Positions 24,631-34,142 of a DNA stretch of 64,000 nt are shown here, in pieces. A program made the translations under genes and the position numbers. Origin of the DNA: Rheinheimera sp. (lineage in GTDB: Bacteria; Pseudomonadota; Gammaproteobacteria; Enterobacterales; Alteromonadaceae); assembly GCA_003482455.1 (NCBI GenBank), contig DMYW01000069.1, positions 1 through 64,000 of the forward strand. Reading direction: 5' to 3'. Within the stretch, counting starts at the first letter, position 1. Every line of letters starts with the position of its first letter. A model generated the notes under the pieces. It searched no databases, was not told where the DNA came from, and was given only the letters and a program-made list of their open reading frames with translations.

Positions 24631-27600
24631 ATGCAACAGCAGCCAACGCCACTGACGGCGATTTCCCACCAGCAACACCAGCTTTGTTTAGCCAGCGAAA
24701 CTGCGACCAAGTGGCGACGCAGCCAGCTGCTTGGTTCCCTGCTTGGCCTTGGTTTATTAAGCAGTTGTGGTGGTGGCTCGTCTGACGCTCCCACCGAACC
24801 GCCGGTCGAGCCGGCGCTGAGCGCCAGTGCCGATAGTTATGTACTGGCGCCGAATCAAGCCCTGTTGCAAGTTGCTGCGCCGGGGCTGTTAGGCAATGAC
24901 AGTTACACCGGCGCTGTGCAACTGCAGCTAACGGTGCCACCTGCTGCGGGCACGGTCTCAGTGCAAGCCGATGGGAGTTTTAGTTACCAAACCAGCAGCC
25001 AGTTTCAACAAGTGGACCGCTTCAGTTACCGCCTGCAGCAAGGCAGCCGGCAAAGCGCCGAAGTGACCGTGAGCGTCAGCGGTGATCGCTCCAATCAACC
25101 CAAACCTGACACCAACCGAACTTTGCCGGTGCTGGGGGTGCACCCCGGTGGTTTAGCCTATTGGGAAAGCCCGTCGATGGCCGACGCGATGGCAACTGCC
25201 GAGTGGCTGGAATTTGCTGAATTTCAGTGGGGCGAGGGCGTCTCGACTTATCAAAACCCACAGTTTAGTGCCAAGGGTCTGCCGAAGTATCTCAATGAAG
25301 GCAAGTTCTTGCGGGTGCTGCTCAGTGGGCTGCATACCGAAGATGCTCGCTTGCATCGCGGCCGCGTGGTGTTGACGTGGCAAGGCACAGCAGACATTCG
25401 ACTGGTCGATGGCGCTCAGTTTGTGGCGGCCGAATCTAACGGCGCCGAAACCGGTAGTGTGAGTAACGGTCGGCGCGTCTATCAGTATGGCGCCGATCGC
25501 AACGTCGGTGTGATGGAGATCCGCGCCATTGACGCCGCAGCGCCAATTACTAGTTTGCATGTCTGGTTGTCGGACCCAAGCGACCCTAGCAACAAGACGC
25601 TGGAAAACCAGTTGTGGCACCCGAACTTGCTGGCGCGGATCAACGATTTCCCGGGCTCAGTGCTGCGCACCATGGATTTAACCACCACCAATGCCAATCC
25701 GCAGCGTGACTGGGCGGATCGGCGTCTGCCGACTGATGCGCGGCAAGTGGGCGTGATCAATCCTCGTTCGCCCGCGCCAGGCGCTAAAAACTGGGACGGC
25801 GGCCCAGTGCCGGGCGATCGGCAAACCGGCGTGGCGTACGAACACTTGGTCGCTTTGGCCAACCAAACACGGCAAGACTTGTGGCTGAACATTCCGCACC
25901 TGGCTAGCGACGACTTTATCGACCAGTTGGCACTGCTACTGAAAAACGGTTCAGATGGCCAAACGCCGTATGCCAGTCAGGTGGCAAGCCCAATCCATGC
26001 GCCACTGGATCCGCAACTGCGGGTGTGGATTGAGTTTTCCAATGAGATTTGGGCCAATGGCGGCGCTTTTGCGCAAGGCGATTATGCGCAAGTGATGGCC
26101 GATGCACAGGGCATCAGCAAAGCGCAGTGGAATGCGCGGCAGTTTTGCCGCAGCTGGGATCGTATGGTCAAACAGCTGGGTAGCGAGCGGGTCGTCAAAG
26201 TGCTCGCCACCTTTACCGCCAACAGTGAGTACGATGCGCAGCTGCAAACTGAAGTAGCCAGCTACTGCCCGACACTCAATCCGGCGCTCAAAGCGCCGGA
26301 TGTGCTGGCGGTCACGACTTATTTTGGCAATGACATTCAAGGTTATGTGCAGCAACAAGCGATCGCGGCAGCCGGTACCGCATCGCCATGGTTTTATCGC
26401 AATGAAACTTTTGCTGCCGGTGGTGAATCGCGTTATGTGTCCTTGCCGGCCAGCGATGCCTATTGGCAAAGTGAGCGTTACCAAACGCAGTTGCAAACAG
26501 CGCTGACCGAGTGGAAGCGGCGCTTATTGTCCGGCAATGCCGCCGAAGGCGGCGGGCCGGATGCCACTGGCTACAGCGGTGGCTTTGAATTGTGGGTGCG
26601 CGCGCATTCGCGGGCGGCCTTTGGCAAAGAGATCCCGTTGGTGTCGTACGAAGGCGGGCCGTCTGTCTACACCGACTATCTCGACGGTGGCGATGAACGC
26701 GATGACGGCATCACCCATTTTATGACCGACCTCAATACCCTTGCCGGTGTACAGGAGCTGTACCGTATTCATCTAAATCAAGCTGCCAGCAAAGGCTTGC
26801 AACAGCATAATCCGTTTACGTTAAGCGGCGCCTGGGGCAAGTACGGGCAGTGGGGGCATTTGCGCTCGTTGGCGGTCGACCCAACTAGCCAAGTGAAGTA
26901 CCAAACCATACTGCAGTGGTGGCAACAAGAGCCGACCTTTACGCCGCTGACGGCGCCCAAAGGCACTGTGCCTGCCTTTGTCACCGACGCCGAATTGCCG
27001 GCGTCCTTGCTTAACGAAGAGGTCGATCGTTACATGCAAGCCGACGGCGGTGATTCCGCGTTAAGCTATGAAATTATTGGCAGCGTGCTGGTGCCGGGAT
27101 TAACTGCAGAAATTACCAAAGGTGGCGTACGGCTCAGTGGCACGCCGCAAGCGCGTGGTACGAGTTACTTGTACCTGCGCGTAGCTGATGCCGACGGTGA
27201 CCGCGCCTGGCGGGTATTTGTGCTGCGTACCATTGCCCGTTCTAATTTACCGGCAGTGACGTTGGATTTTAACGCAGTGCCACTACTTGGCTTTGGCCAA
27301 GCGGTGGCAGAGCCGCTGGTCGACCCTGCCTCTGCCGAGTCGCAGCAGTACCAGTTTAGCTCGACAGGCAACGCCGGTTTGCTGGTCGAGCATGTGTTCC
27401 CGGATTTGGGCTGGTATGTGCCATGGCCATCGCCGGTGCTGCATAGCCAATATTGGGGCGGGCGTATTGTGCTCAAACGCGCTGACGGCCAGCCGTTTGA
27501 TTTGAAGTCTGTCGATTTAGCCAGTGACGCCGCGCAAAGCGCCATCATTAAAAGTTCAGGTGCTGATGGATATGTGCATGAAACTACCGTCAATCTGCCG

Positions 27601-27738
27601 GCAGAGCGTGCGTTTACCACGGCCAATCTCGATTTAATTGAGGTGTATCAAGTGGAGATCCGCTGGCAACAATTGCCCGATGGGCAAGGCAGTGGACGGT
27701 TTGGCGCCGTGGATAACTTGCGGTTGAATCAACCGTGA
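24631..27738 (+). CDS. Large lipoprotein glycosidase-like protein
   Basis: 1035 residues. A signal with an Arg pair (KWRRSQLLGSLLGLG) ends in a lipobox LLSSC at about residue 46, so the protein is lipid-anchored; export by Tat is possible. Residues ~65-155 form an Ig/cadherin-like (Big_9-type) domain. The central part has features of a clan GH-A barrel: VWIEFSNEIWANGG gives a candidate acid/base Glu, and LVSYEGGPS a candidate nucleophile Glu about 200 residues later. A putative-Ig domain (PGLTAEITKGGVRLSGTPQA) and a final beta domain follow. GAGGAAC lies upstream of the start. The substrate is unknown. It is separated by 213 bp from hvfC and is probably an independent unit. Confidence 0.6.
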   Translation: MQQQPTPLTAISHQQHQLCLASETATKWRRSQLLGSLLGLGLLSSCGGGSSDAPTEPPVEPALSASADSYVLAPNQALLQVAAPGLLGNDSYTGAVQLQLTVPPAAGTVSVQADGSFSYQTSSQFQQVDRFSYRLQQGSRQSAEVTVSVSGDRSNQPKPDTNRTLPVLGVHPGGLAYWESPSMADAMATAEWLEFAEFQWGEGVSTYQNPQFSAKGLPKYLNEGKFLRVLLSGLHTEDARLHRGRVVLTWQGTADIRLVDGAQFVAAESNGAETGSVSNGRRVYQYGADRNVGVMEIRAIDAAAPITSLHVWLSDPSDPSNKTLENQLWHPNLLARINDFPGSVLRTMDLTTTNANPQRDWADRRLPTDARQVGVINPRSPAPGAKNWDGGPVPGDRQTGVAYEHLVALANQTRQDLWLNIPHLASDDFIDQLALLLKNGSDGQTPYASQVASPIHAPLDPQLRVWIEFSNEIWANGGAFAQGDYAQVMADAQGISKAQWNARQFCRSWDRMVKQLGSERVVKVLATFTANSEYDAQLQTEVASYCPTLNPALKAPDVLAVTTYFGNDIQGYVQQQAIAAAGTASPWFYRNETFAAGGESRYVSLPASDAYWQSERYQTQLQTALTEWKRRLLSGNAAEGGGPDATGYSGGFELWVRAHSRAAFGKEIPLVSYEGGPSVYTDYLDGGDERDDGITHFMTDLNTLAGVQELYRIHLNQAASKGLQQHNPFTLSGAWGKYGQWGHLRSLAVDPTSQVKYQTILQWWQQEPTFTPLTAPKGTVPAFVTDAELPASLLNEEVDRYMQADGGDSALSYEIIGSVLVPGLTAEITKGGVRLSGTPQARGTSYLYLRVADADGDRAWRVFVLRTIARSNLPAVTLDFNAVPLLGFGQAVAEPLVDPASAESQQYQFSSTGNAGLLVEHVFPDLGWYVPWPSPVLHSQYWGGRIVLKRADGQPFDLKSVDLASDAAQSAIIKSSGADGYVHETTVNLPAERAFTTANLDLIEVYQVEIRWQQLPDGQGSGRFGAVDNLRLNQP

Positions 27739-27756
27739 TCTGACCACAGTTCCAAC

Positions 27757-27785
27757 AAAAAGCCCGCTGTCACTGCGGGCTTTTT
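27757..27785. terminator. Bidirectional intrinsic terminator
   Basis: AGCCCGC / GCGGGCT stem with a 7-nt loop, flanked by an A-tract on the left and a T-tract on the right. It serves both the lipoprotein gene and the convergent membrane-protein gene. Confidence 0.88.
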
Positions 27786-27795
27786 ATGCACTTGG

Positions 27796-28749
27796 TTAGC
27801 GTGCTTGCGCTCGTCTTTTTTGTATCGCTACCGCGTTTCTATAGCGCGTTAGATCTTCCACTGCTTGCATATGTTCCAGCTGGGCTGTGTAGAAATCTCG
27901 GTAGGCCAATTCAGCTTTAAAGCGGAGTTGACCATTGACGATGGTCCAGTCCTTGCGATATTTCAGCAGCTCTCGATGCATCGCGGCTATCGTGTAATAG
28001 ACCTTCAGTTGGTAATCCAAGCTTTCAATTAATTGTTGTTGGCGAACATCCAAGCCTCGCAGGAAACTGTTTAGTAGGTCTAGGATCGCTGAATCTGGTA
28101 TGTCATGTGCCGTTAACTTGGCTTGAGCGTCATTGGTCAGGTTTGCCAACTTAGTTTTAGTGTCTTCCGTTAACGAGGTCAGCTTGGCAAGGTCAGCTTG
28201 CGCTTGTTTAAAGCTTGCTTCGTTTTCTAAGTTGTTTAGTACAATCAGTTGGTTGTACAACTGTTGGTCCAATAAATATTGATTCAATTGCAAGTGATAT
28301 AAATCAGCCAGCGTCTTTTTCATTTCACTTTCGAATACACCACGTGTGCCATGGGCTGCTGGTTGAAGTTCGCTTGGCGCCAGTGGTTTTAGTTGTTCAG
28401 GGTGCTCAAAACGTTCAGCTAAAGACTTGCTCATCAGGGTGATTTCAGTCGCGACCACTTTGCTTTGCAGCACATTGTCGTCAATGACGCGTTTGGCAAA
28501 CACAAAGATGGTGACTATCAGCACCGCAGTGGTGCCGATGCTGTACTGGATCGGCAAACGGCGCATCCCCAATGCATAAAAACCAAACCAAAAGGTAAAG
28601 CTGAGCACACACATCCAAAAACCGAGTGCCTGCACAGATTCGCCGCCACTGAGGAAAAAATAGGTGGTGATTGCGGTACTAAACAATATAAACAACAAGC
28701 CAAGGATGGCTAAGCCGATGCTTTTAAACGAAGGAGTTTGTGTGGTCAC
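27796..28749 (-). CDS. Membrane protein with long helical C-terminal part
   Basis: 317 residues. Three membrane helices lie in the first ~90 residues (FKSIGLAILGLLFILFSTA, LGFWMCVLSFTFWFGFYAL, IGTTAVLIVTIFVFAKRVI). The rest is hydrophilic and rich in Leu, Gln, Lys and Glu, predicted to form coiled coil, for example around TKTKLANLTNDAQAKLTAHD. No enzyme motif is visible. It could be a scaffold or a sensor of the envelope. It stands alone between two terminators. Confidence 0.6.
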   Translation of the reverse strand: MTTQTPSFKSIGLAILGLLFILFSTAITTYFFLSGGESVQALGFWMCVLSFTFWFGFYALGMRRLPIQYSIGTTAVLIVTIFVFAKRVIDDNVLQSKVVATEITLMSKSLAERFEHPEQLKPLAPSELQPAAHGTRGVFESEMKKTLADLYHLQLNQYLLDQQLYNQLIVLNNLENEASFKQAQADLAKLTSLTEDTKTKLANLTNDAQAKLTAHDIPDSAILDLLNSFLRGLDVRQQQLIESLDYQLKVYYTIAAMHRELLKYRKDWTIVNGQLRFKAELAYRDFYTAQLEHMQAVEDLTRYRNAVAIQKRRAQAR

Positions 28750-28883
28750 GATCTGTCTCTAGGTTAGTGACGACGATGGCGTGAGCAAGGGGCTATCCGA
28801 TGCGCAGACACGACATCCTGTCGATGGTAGATGTAAAAGTTTGTGAAGATGCTAACAGTCGGTGAATGGCTTGCCAAGGATAA

Positions 28884-28911
28884 AAAAACACCAGCCGGCG
28901 GCTGGTGTTTT
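28884..28911. terminator. Intrinsic terminator after the S1/P1 nuclease gene
   Basis: ACACCAGCC / GGCTGGTGT hairpin with A-run on the left and T-run on the right, 26 bp beyond the nuclease stop. It can act in both directions. Confidence 0.82.
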
Positions 28912-28936
28912 ATCTGGAAAGTCAAATCACAGGTAA

Positions 28937-29731
28937 CTATTTGGCAAACAAGGCGTTTAAGTAGTTTGCAATCCGAACGCCGCCCATTTGCAGGCGCTTT
29001 TTTACCACCGGCATTTGTTGGAAACTGTAGTCCCAAGAGACTTCATCGCCGGTTGGATATGACTTTTCGCGCAATTCAGAACTTTCACGGATCCAGTCTT
29101 TGGGCTCGAGCGAGGACCAAGCTTTTAATTCATCAGCGGTGATGTATTTGCGCAGCCAGCCTGACAATTCACTAAAGGATAAATCGGTGCCATCGAGCAT
29201 TTCGCTGTCCCACACCTTGTGCAGGTTGGAATCGTGGCCGAAGTATTTCAGTTTGATGGTGTTACCACCTTTGTCATTGCGCGCAGCATCAGAGACGTGC
29301 AGCGGCTGATGCAAATCGCCGATGATGTGCACGATGAACCGCAGCGCTAGTTGTTTGTCGGCTTTGCTGGCTTTGGGATCTTGCAGTGTCGCGCTGAACT
29401 TCGCCAATGCAGTCATCGCATCGCCTTGTTGCGGCGCGTCGTCACTGTGGTAATCGTGTGGGTGTTTTAACGTGACGTAATGCCAAGGATTGGCGGTTTT
29501 TTGCCAAAACTCATCGGGTGATGAACGCATATCGTCTGGGTAAGTCGCAGCTTCGGCCAGACTTTCGACACCCAAAATCGCTTCGACTTGCTTTTTGGCG
29601 TCGGCACTTAATAAATGTTCGGCGATATCGCCGGTGACGCGATGGCCCATCGCCCCCCAGGCTAAGGCTTGTTCAGAGACAACCAATGACGCCAGCAGCA
29701 GCGACAGCTGGCTAAGTTTTTTTAATGACAT
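28937..29731 (-). CDS. S1/P1-type zinc nuclease
   Basis: Exported 264-residue nuclease for single-stranded nucleic acids and 3'-nucleotides. The signal peptide ends after ALA, making Trp25 the mature N-terminus, which in this family ligates zinc; His30 follows five residues later. Further ligands are in YPDD, NPWHYV, HIIGDLHQPLH (the HxxxDxxxPxH motif) and NLHKVWD. The start at 29731 follows GGAA; a frame to 29782 is open but would bury the signal. It probably recovers phosphate and nucleosides from extracellular nucleic acid. Confidence 0.92.
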   Translation of the reverse strand: MSLKKLSQLSLLLASLVVSEQALAWGAMGHRVTGDIAEHLLSADAKKQVEAILGVESLAEAATYPDDMRSSPDEFWQKTANPWHYVTLKHPHDYHSDDAPQQGDAMTALAKFSATLQDPKASKADKQLALRFIVHIIGDLHQPLHVSDAARNDKGGNTIKLKYFGHDSNLHKVWDSEMLDGTDLSFSELSGWLRKYITADELKAWSSLEPKDWIRESSELREKSYPTGDEVSWDYSFQQMPVVKKRLQMGGVRIANYLNALFAK

Positions 29732-29889
29732 ATGGAATTCCAGTGGACAGAAGGAACGGCACGTTGCGCCTGTTGTCGCCATTATAACGACGGATGCCAG
29801 CTAATTGGCAACAGATCCGCAGTATGTGCGACAAAGTGATTATTTCAGGCGTTTATTGCAACGGCATGTCATAGAGCGCAGCTGGCTAT

Positions 29890-30603
29890 TTAAGCGTGTT
29901 TTTGCGGGGTTAATAACAAACGATAGCCAATGCCTGGCTCGGTGCGCAGGTACTTGGGTTCGGTGGGGTCATCGCCCAATTTTTGCCGTAAGTGGCTGAC
30001 CACGATGCGCAAATAATGACTGTCGTCTTTGTGCGTCGGCCCCCAGACTTGTTCTAGTAGTTGCTGCGAAGTGATCACACTGTTCAGTTGTTGCGTCAGT
30101 AGCGCTAACACTTTGAATTCTTTAGGTGTGAGGTCAACTAATTGTTCCGCGACAGTGACCCGCCGTGTGGTTAAGTCAATCGACAAACGGCCGTCACTGA
30201 CCTGCTCTAAGGTCTCCGGACGGGCATGGTCACGCAGTTGCGCCCGCACGCGAGCGAGTAACTCTTCGATGCTAAATGGCTTGCTGACGTAGTCTTGCGC
30301 GCCCAAATCCAGCGCTTGTACCTTGTCGGTATCGCTATTTCGCACCGACAATACCAGCACGGGCGTGCGCCCCGGCGTGCCTGCTTGCTGGCGAATATCC
30401 TTGAGCAGCTGCATGCCATCGCCATCAGGCAGGCCTAAATCTAGGATCACTAAATGGGGTTGTTCGGCTAGAAACTGTTTTAACCCTTGCAAGCGGGAGC
30501 CGGCTTCAAGCACTTGATAGCCGATACTGGTCAGTGCGATGCGTAACATTTTGCGGATCTGTTGTTCGTCTTCCACCAACAGAATTCGGGCGGCTTGGGG
30601 CAT
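29890..30603 (-). CDS. KdpE-like response regulator
   Basis: 237 residues: receiver domain (ILLVEDE, VILDLGLPDGDG with the phosphoacceptor Asp, VLSVRNS, YVSKPFSIEELLARVRAQL) and an OmpR-type winged helix (LTPKEFKVLALL, DDSHYLRIVVSHLRQKL, EPGIGYRLL). The AQDYVSKPF stretch resembles KdpE closely. Its ATG overlaps the kinase stop by one base (TAATG). The first gene of the unit is trkH, so it probably controls potassium uptake through Trk here; no kdpFABC genes are in the window. Confidence 0.85.
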   Translation of the reverse strand: MPQAARILLVEDEQQIRKMLRIALTSIGYQVLEAGSRLQGLKQFLAEQPHLVILDLGLPDGDGMQLLKDIRQQAGTPGRTPVLVLSVRNSDTDKVQALDLGAQDYVSKPFSIEELLARVRAQLRDHARPETLEQVSDGRLSIDLTTRRVTVAEQLVDLTPKEFKVLALLTQQLNSVITSQQLLEQVWGPTHKDDSHYLRIVVSHLRQKLGDDPTEPKYLRTEPGIGYRLLLTPQKHA

Positions 30604-32522
30604 TATACAGCTCCTTTGGAAAATGCATCTGGCAGCGGCAAACTGACGACAACACGGGCGCCATGGCCATGCAGTGCATCAACAATGTGCACGCTGCCGC
30701 CGTGGGCGTTGATCATACCGCGGCAAATCGCCAGCCCCATGCCGGTGTTGTGGCGTTTGTGATCGCCATCGGCCACCACATAAAACATATCAAACACCTG
30801 CTCGCGTTTATCTTTGGCAATACCTGTGCCTTGGTCTTCGATGGCGAGGTGGATCTGCTGTTCATCTTGGGTCACTTCAATGCTGACAGTGCCATCGGGT
30901 GGGTTATAACGCGCGGCGTTTTCTAGGATGTTAAACAAGGCTTGTTCAATCAAGGCTCCATGTACAAACAACATCGGTGGGTGCGGCGGAATTTGTACGT
31001 CCAGAGCCAACTCGGGAAAGTACTTGCGCACGCGAGCCAGCACGCTGCCCAAAATATCGCCCAGCGGCACCCAGTCACGCTCTAGTTTTAAGCCACCGTG
31101 GCCAAGCCGTGTCATGTCGAGTAGGTTTTGAATATAGCGATCGAGGCGTTGGCTTTCGCTCAAAATGGTGCTGAGCAGTTCGCGTTTATTGTCGGTGCTG
31201 AGCTGCTGTTCCAGCACCAACAGGCTTTCCGCTGAGCCCATCATGGCCGCCAGTGGCGAGCGTAAATCATGCGACACCGACGCCAATAGCGCCGAGCGCA
31301 GCTGCTCCATTTCGGCCCGAATGCGGCTTGATTCAGCTTGCGCTGAATAGACAATGCGTTGCAGCACCAAGACTAGCTGTTGGCTTAGTTGTCGCAATTG
31401 TTCACGTTGCTCTGGTCGCAACAAGTTACCCTGTTGCGGCACCAGCAATAACGCATGTGTTTGTTGATTAAAATAAATGGGTTGGGCCCACCATTGCTCA
31501 AACGGATAGGGCTGGTCATGCGGCCATAAGTGCTGCAGGCGCTGCATGGCGCCGGTTTGTAGCGGCGCCGCGACGTCATCAACCCACTGTTGATTGGCTT
31601 TTAAGATATAGACGGGGCGTTGTAACAGGCTCTGAAAGCGTTGAGCGGTGAGCGTCCATACTGCGTGTTCGTTGTCGAGACTACTCAGCTCATTGGCAAA
31701 ATCGCGTTGCATTTCGGCGGCGCGGTTGGCGGCTTTTAGCAATTCAAATTGTTGACGGGCACGCGAGGCGACTGGGCCACAAATCAGGCCCGTCACCACC
31801 ATAAAAATTAACGTGCGCAGATCGGTGCCTTTATGCACATCCAAACTAAACAGCGGTTCTGTGTGTAAAAAGTTAAACGCAAAATACGACAATAACGCGG
31901 TAAAAATCGCAGGGCGAGTGCCGTAACTCAAGCCAATCAAGGCCACCGTCAGCACGTACAGCACTACCAATGAACCGTTTTCGAGAATTTGATGCAAAGT
32001 TACGCCAATCAATCCGGCTAGCGCCATCGCCAGTATGCCGGCGATATAACCGGTACGCATGCCCAACCATAAATGAGTGGCCGGTGGCGGGGCGAACATG
32101 CTGGTGTCGGGTCGCGTATGCACGGATATTTCCAGCGGCAATTGGCTTTGCAACAGCTGTTGCGATAGCGGGCGGCGCCATGGCCAATGTCGACCGACCG
32201 GACTGCCGAGTACCACGGTGCGCGGCTGATGCACGGCAATGTAGTCGTTGACGACGCGGATCGCCGATGGCCCCTGCAACACGAGTGTTTCGCCACCAAA
32301 TTGGTGTGCTAGCGCGAAGGTGCGTTCAAGTTGTGCCATCGATGCAGTATCGCGCACTCGGCCCGTATCAATCCACAACACCACAAATCCGCCGGCTTGG
32401 TCTTGGCATAAACGCGCCGCGTGCTCCACCAAATAGCGGTCGTCATATCGGCTGGAGACTAGCACCAACATGCGGCTGGGCGGGGTAGGCTGCAATGAAT
32501 GAGGAGCCGATTGTTCTGACAT
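30603..32522 (-). CDS. KdpD-like sensor kinase lacking the N-terminal KdpD domain
   Basis: 639 residues against about 890 for full KdpD. It begins directly with the USP-like domain (MLVLVSSRYDDRYLVEHAARL, about 18-140), continues with the four-helix DUF4118 membrane region (about 155-260), a GAF-like segment and the HisKA/HATPase core (SVSHDLRSPLAAMMGS, NILENAARYNPPDGT, IEDQGTGI, GMGLAICRGMI). The ~210-residue Walker-type KdpD domain that normally precedes USP is missing, and there is no room for it between this start and trkH. GAGGACA precedes the ATG. Signalling via USP and the membrane part is inferred. Confidence 0.85.
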   Translation of the reverse strand: MSEQSAPHSLQPTPPSRMLVLVSSRYDDRYLVEHAARLCQDQAGGFVVLWIDTGRVRDTASMAQLERTFALAHQFGGETLVLQGPSAIRVVNDYIAVHQPRTVVLGSPVGRHWPWRRPLSQQLLQSQLPLEISVHTRPDTSMFAPPPATHLWLGMRTGYIAGILAMALAGLIGVTLHQILENGSLVVLYVLTVALIGLSYGTRPAIFTALLSYFAFNFLHTEPLFSLDVHKGTDLRTLIFMVVTGLICGPVASRARQQFELLKAANRAAEMQRDFANELSSLDNEHAVWTLTAQRFQSLLQRPVYILKANQQWVDDVAAPLQTGAMQRLQHLWPHDQPYPFEQWWAQPIYFNQQTHALLLVPQQGNLLRPEQREQLRQLSQQLVLVLQRIVYSAQAESSRIRAEMEQLRSALLASVSHDLRSPLAAMMGSAESLLVLEQQLSTDNKRELLSTILSESQRLDRYIQNLLDMTRLGHGGLKLERDWVPLGDILGSVLARVRKYFPELALDVQIPPHPPMLFVHGALIEQALFNILENAARYNPPDGTVSIEVTQDEQQIHLAIEDQGTGIAKDKREQVFDMFYVVADGDHKRHNTGMGLAICRGMINAHGGSVHIVDALHGHGARVVVSLPLPDAFSKGAV

Positions 32523-32529
32523 TGTGTCC

Positions 32530-33999
32530 TCAATAGCGCCAATAGGCAGGGCTGAATAACACCAGCATAGTTAAGATCTCTAAACGCCCCAGCAGCATGC
32601 CCAAACTTAATAACCATTTGGCCCCATCAGGCAGGGTCGAAAAATTGCCGGCAGGACCGATAATTGGCCCTAAACCGGGACCGACGTTGGCGACCGCGGT
32701 CGCGGCACCGGTCAGCGCTGTGACTAAGTCTAAATCGTAAAAGGATAAACTCAGTGCCAGCAAGCCAATTGTGGCGAAATAAACAAAACTAAAGGCCAAA
32801 ATGCTGCCAAGCATCGAGTCATCAATCGACCGGCCGCCATATTTTGGGGTCCACACCGCATTGGGATGTACTAACAAGTGCAATTGTTTGACTAACATCA
32901 GCGCCGACAACTGTATACGGAAGATTTTTAAACCGCCTGACGTGGAACCGGAACAAGCGCCCGCAAAGGTGATGTAGAAAAACATCATGATCGCCAAGTT
33001 ACCCCACAAGGTGTAGTCCTCGGATGCATAGCCGCAGGTGGTGATAATTGAAATGACGTTAAACAAACTGTGGGTTAATGCCTCAAACGCGTCACGATGA
33101 TTATGTTCGACTTGGTAAAACGTCAGAACTGCTGTGCATAGGCCAACAAGCAACAAGAAGAACCGCACTTGTGGGTCGTTGAACATGGCACGTTTTTGAC
33201 CTTTGGCCATCGCCACAAACAGCAGCAGTGGCAAACCGCCGAGTAACATAAAAAAGCTACTGAGCCATAACAGCCAAGGCTGGTCTTTAAAGGCGCCAAA
33301 CGAGGCGTCGTAGTTGGAAAAACCGCCAGTAGCGATGGTACTCATGGCATGGGTCACCGCATCAAAACCGTTCATGCCGCCAAGGTAATAACTTAAAGCG
33401 CAGGCAATAACTAGCAGCAAGTACACCAAACCAATCGCACTGGAAACATTGGAGCTTTTTGGCAGGATTTTTTCGCCGATGTCTGAGCTTTCCGTTTTAA
33501 ACAAGCGCATACCACCAATTTTTAGCGCCGGTAAAATGGCGATGGCCATCACAATAATACCAACCCCGCCGATGCCATTTAGCACGGCGCGCCAATACAA
33601 CACGCCTTTGGGCATGTTATCTAAACCGGCATAGACAGTCGAACCTGTGGTGGTCAGGCCCGACACGGATTCAAACCACGCATTGGTAAAGCTAGAGTCG
33701 GGGATTAACCAATACAGCGGCAAGGTGCCACTGACACAAATGGTGATCCAACTGAGCGTAGTGAGCAAAAACAGCTGGCGGCTTTTTACACCTTGCGCTT
33801 TGCGGCCAAGGTAGACCAACCAATAACCAACCAATAGTGACAGCGCCGTGGTGCCTAGAAACACCCAAAACCCAGTTTCGTCGTAGGCAATGGACACCAG
33901 CGCGCCAGAAAAATGCACCGCCCCCATCAACACGATGAGATAGCCGAGCGTTTTATAAATCATATAGCGACTGCGGGTGTGGGGAGTTAACAGCGACAT
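32530..33999 (-). CDS. trkH: TrkH potassium uptake channel subunit
   Basis: 489-residue membrane protein of the Trk/Ktr superfamily. Four pore loops with the selectivity Gly are visible: TTTGST, TIATGGF, TTCGYA and NVGPGLG. The GGVGIIVMAIAILP and SGGLKIFRIQL segments are typical for TrkH. It leads an operon with a KdpDE-like pair (7-nt gap to the kinase). The TrkA regulatory subunit is not in the window. The start codon has no strong ribosome-binding site; an ATG 12 codons in is possible. Confidence 0.92.
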   Translation of the reverse strand: MSLLTPHTRSRYMIYKTLGYLIVLMGAVHFSGALVSIAYDETGFWVFLGTTALSLLVGYWLVYLGRKAQGVKSRQLFLLTTLSWITICVSGTLPLYWLIPDSSFTNAWFESVSGLTTTGSTVYAGLDNMPKGVLYWRAVLNGIGGVGIIVMAIAILPALKIGGMRLFKTESSDIGEKILPKSSNVSSAIGLVYLLLVIACALSYYLGGMNGFDAVTHAMSTIATGGFSNYDASFGAFKDQPWLLWLSSFFMLLGGLPLLLFVAMAKGQKRAMFNDPQVRFFLLLVGLCTAVLTFYQVEHNHRDAFEALTHSLFNVISIITTCGYASEDYTLWGNLAIMMFFYITFAGACSGSTSGGLKIFRIQLSALMLVKQLHLLVHPNAVWTPKYGGRSIDDSMLGSILAFSFVYFATIGLLALSLSFYDLDLVTALTGAATAVANVGPGLGPIIGPAGNFSTLPDGAKWLLSLGMLLGRLEILTMLVLFSPAYWRY

Positions 34000-34088
34000 A
34001 AATGCAGAATAGTTTTGATGGCAGTAGGGCGATTATTTTACTGGTTGCTCAGGGGGGCGCTCGTAAAGAAAACATAAAGTTTTTGGCG

Positions 34089-34116
34089 AAAAAAAAGCGA
34101 CCTCGAAAGGTCGCTT
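34089..34116 (-). terminator. Intrinsic terminator of the subtilase gene
   Basis: Perfect 9-bp stem AAGCGACCT / AGGTCGCTT with a CGAA loop, followed on the minus strand by eight T. It lies 27 bp after the subtilase stop. Confidence 0.9.
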
Positions 34117-34142
34117 GGCGTTTTATAGAGGATTAAGCGGCA

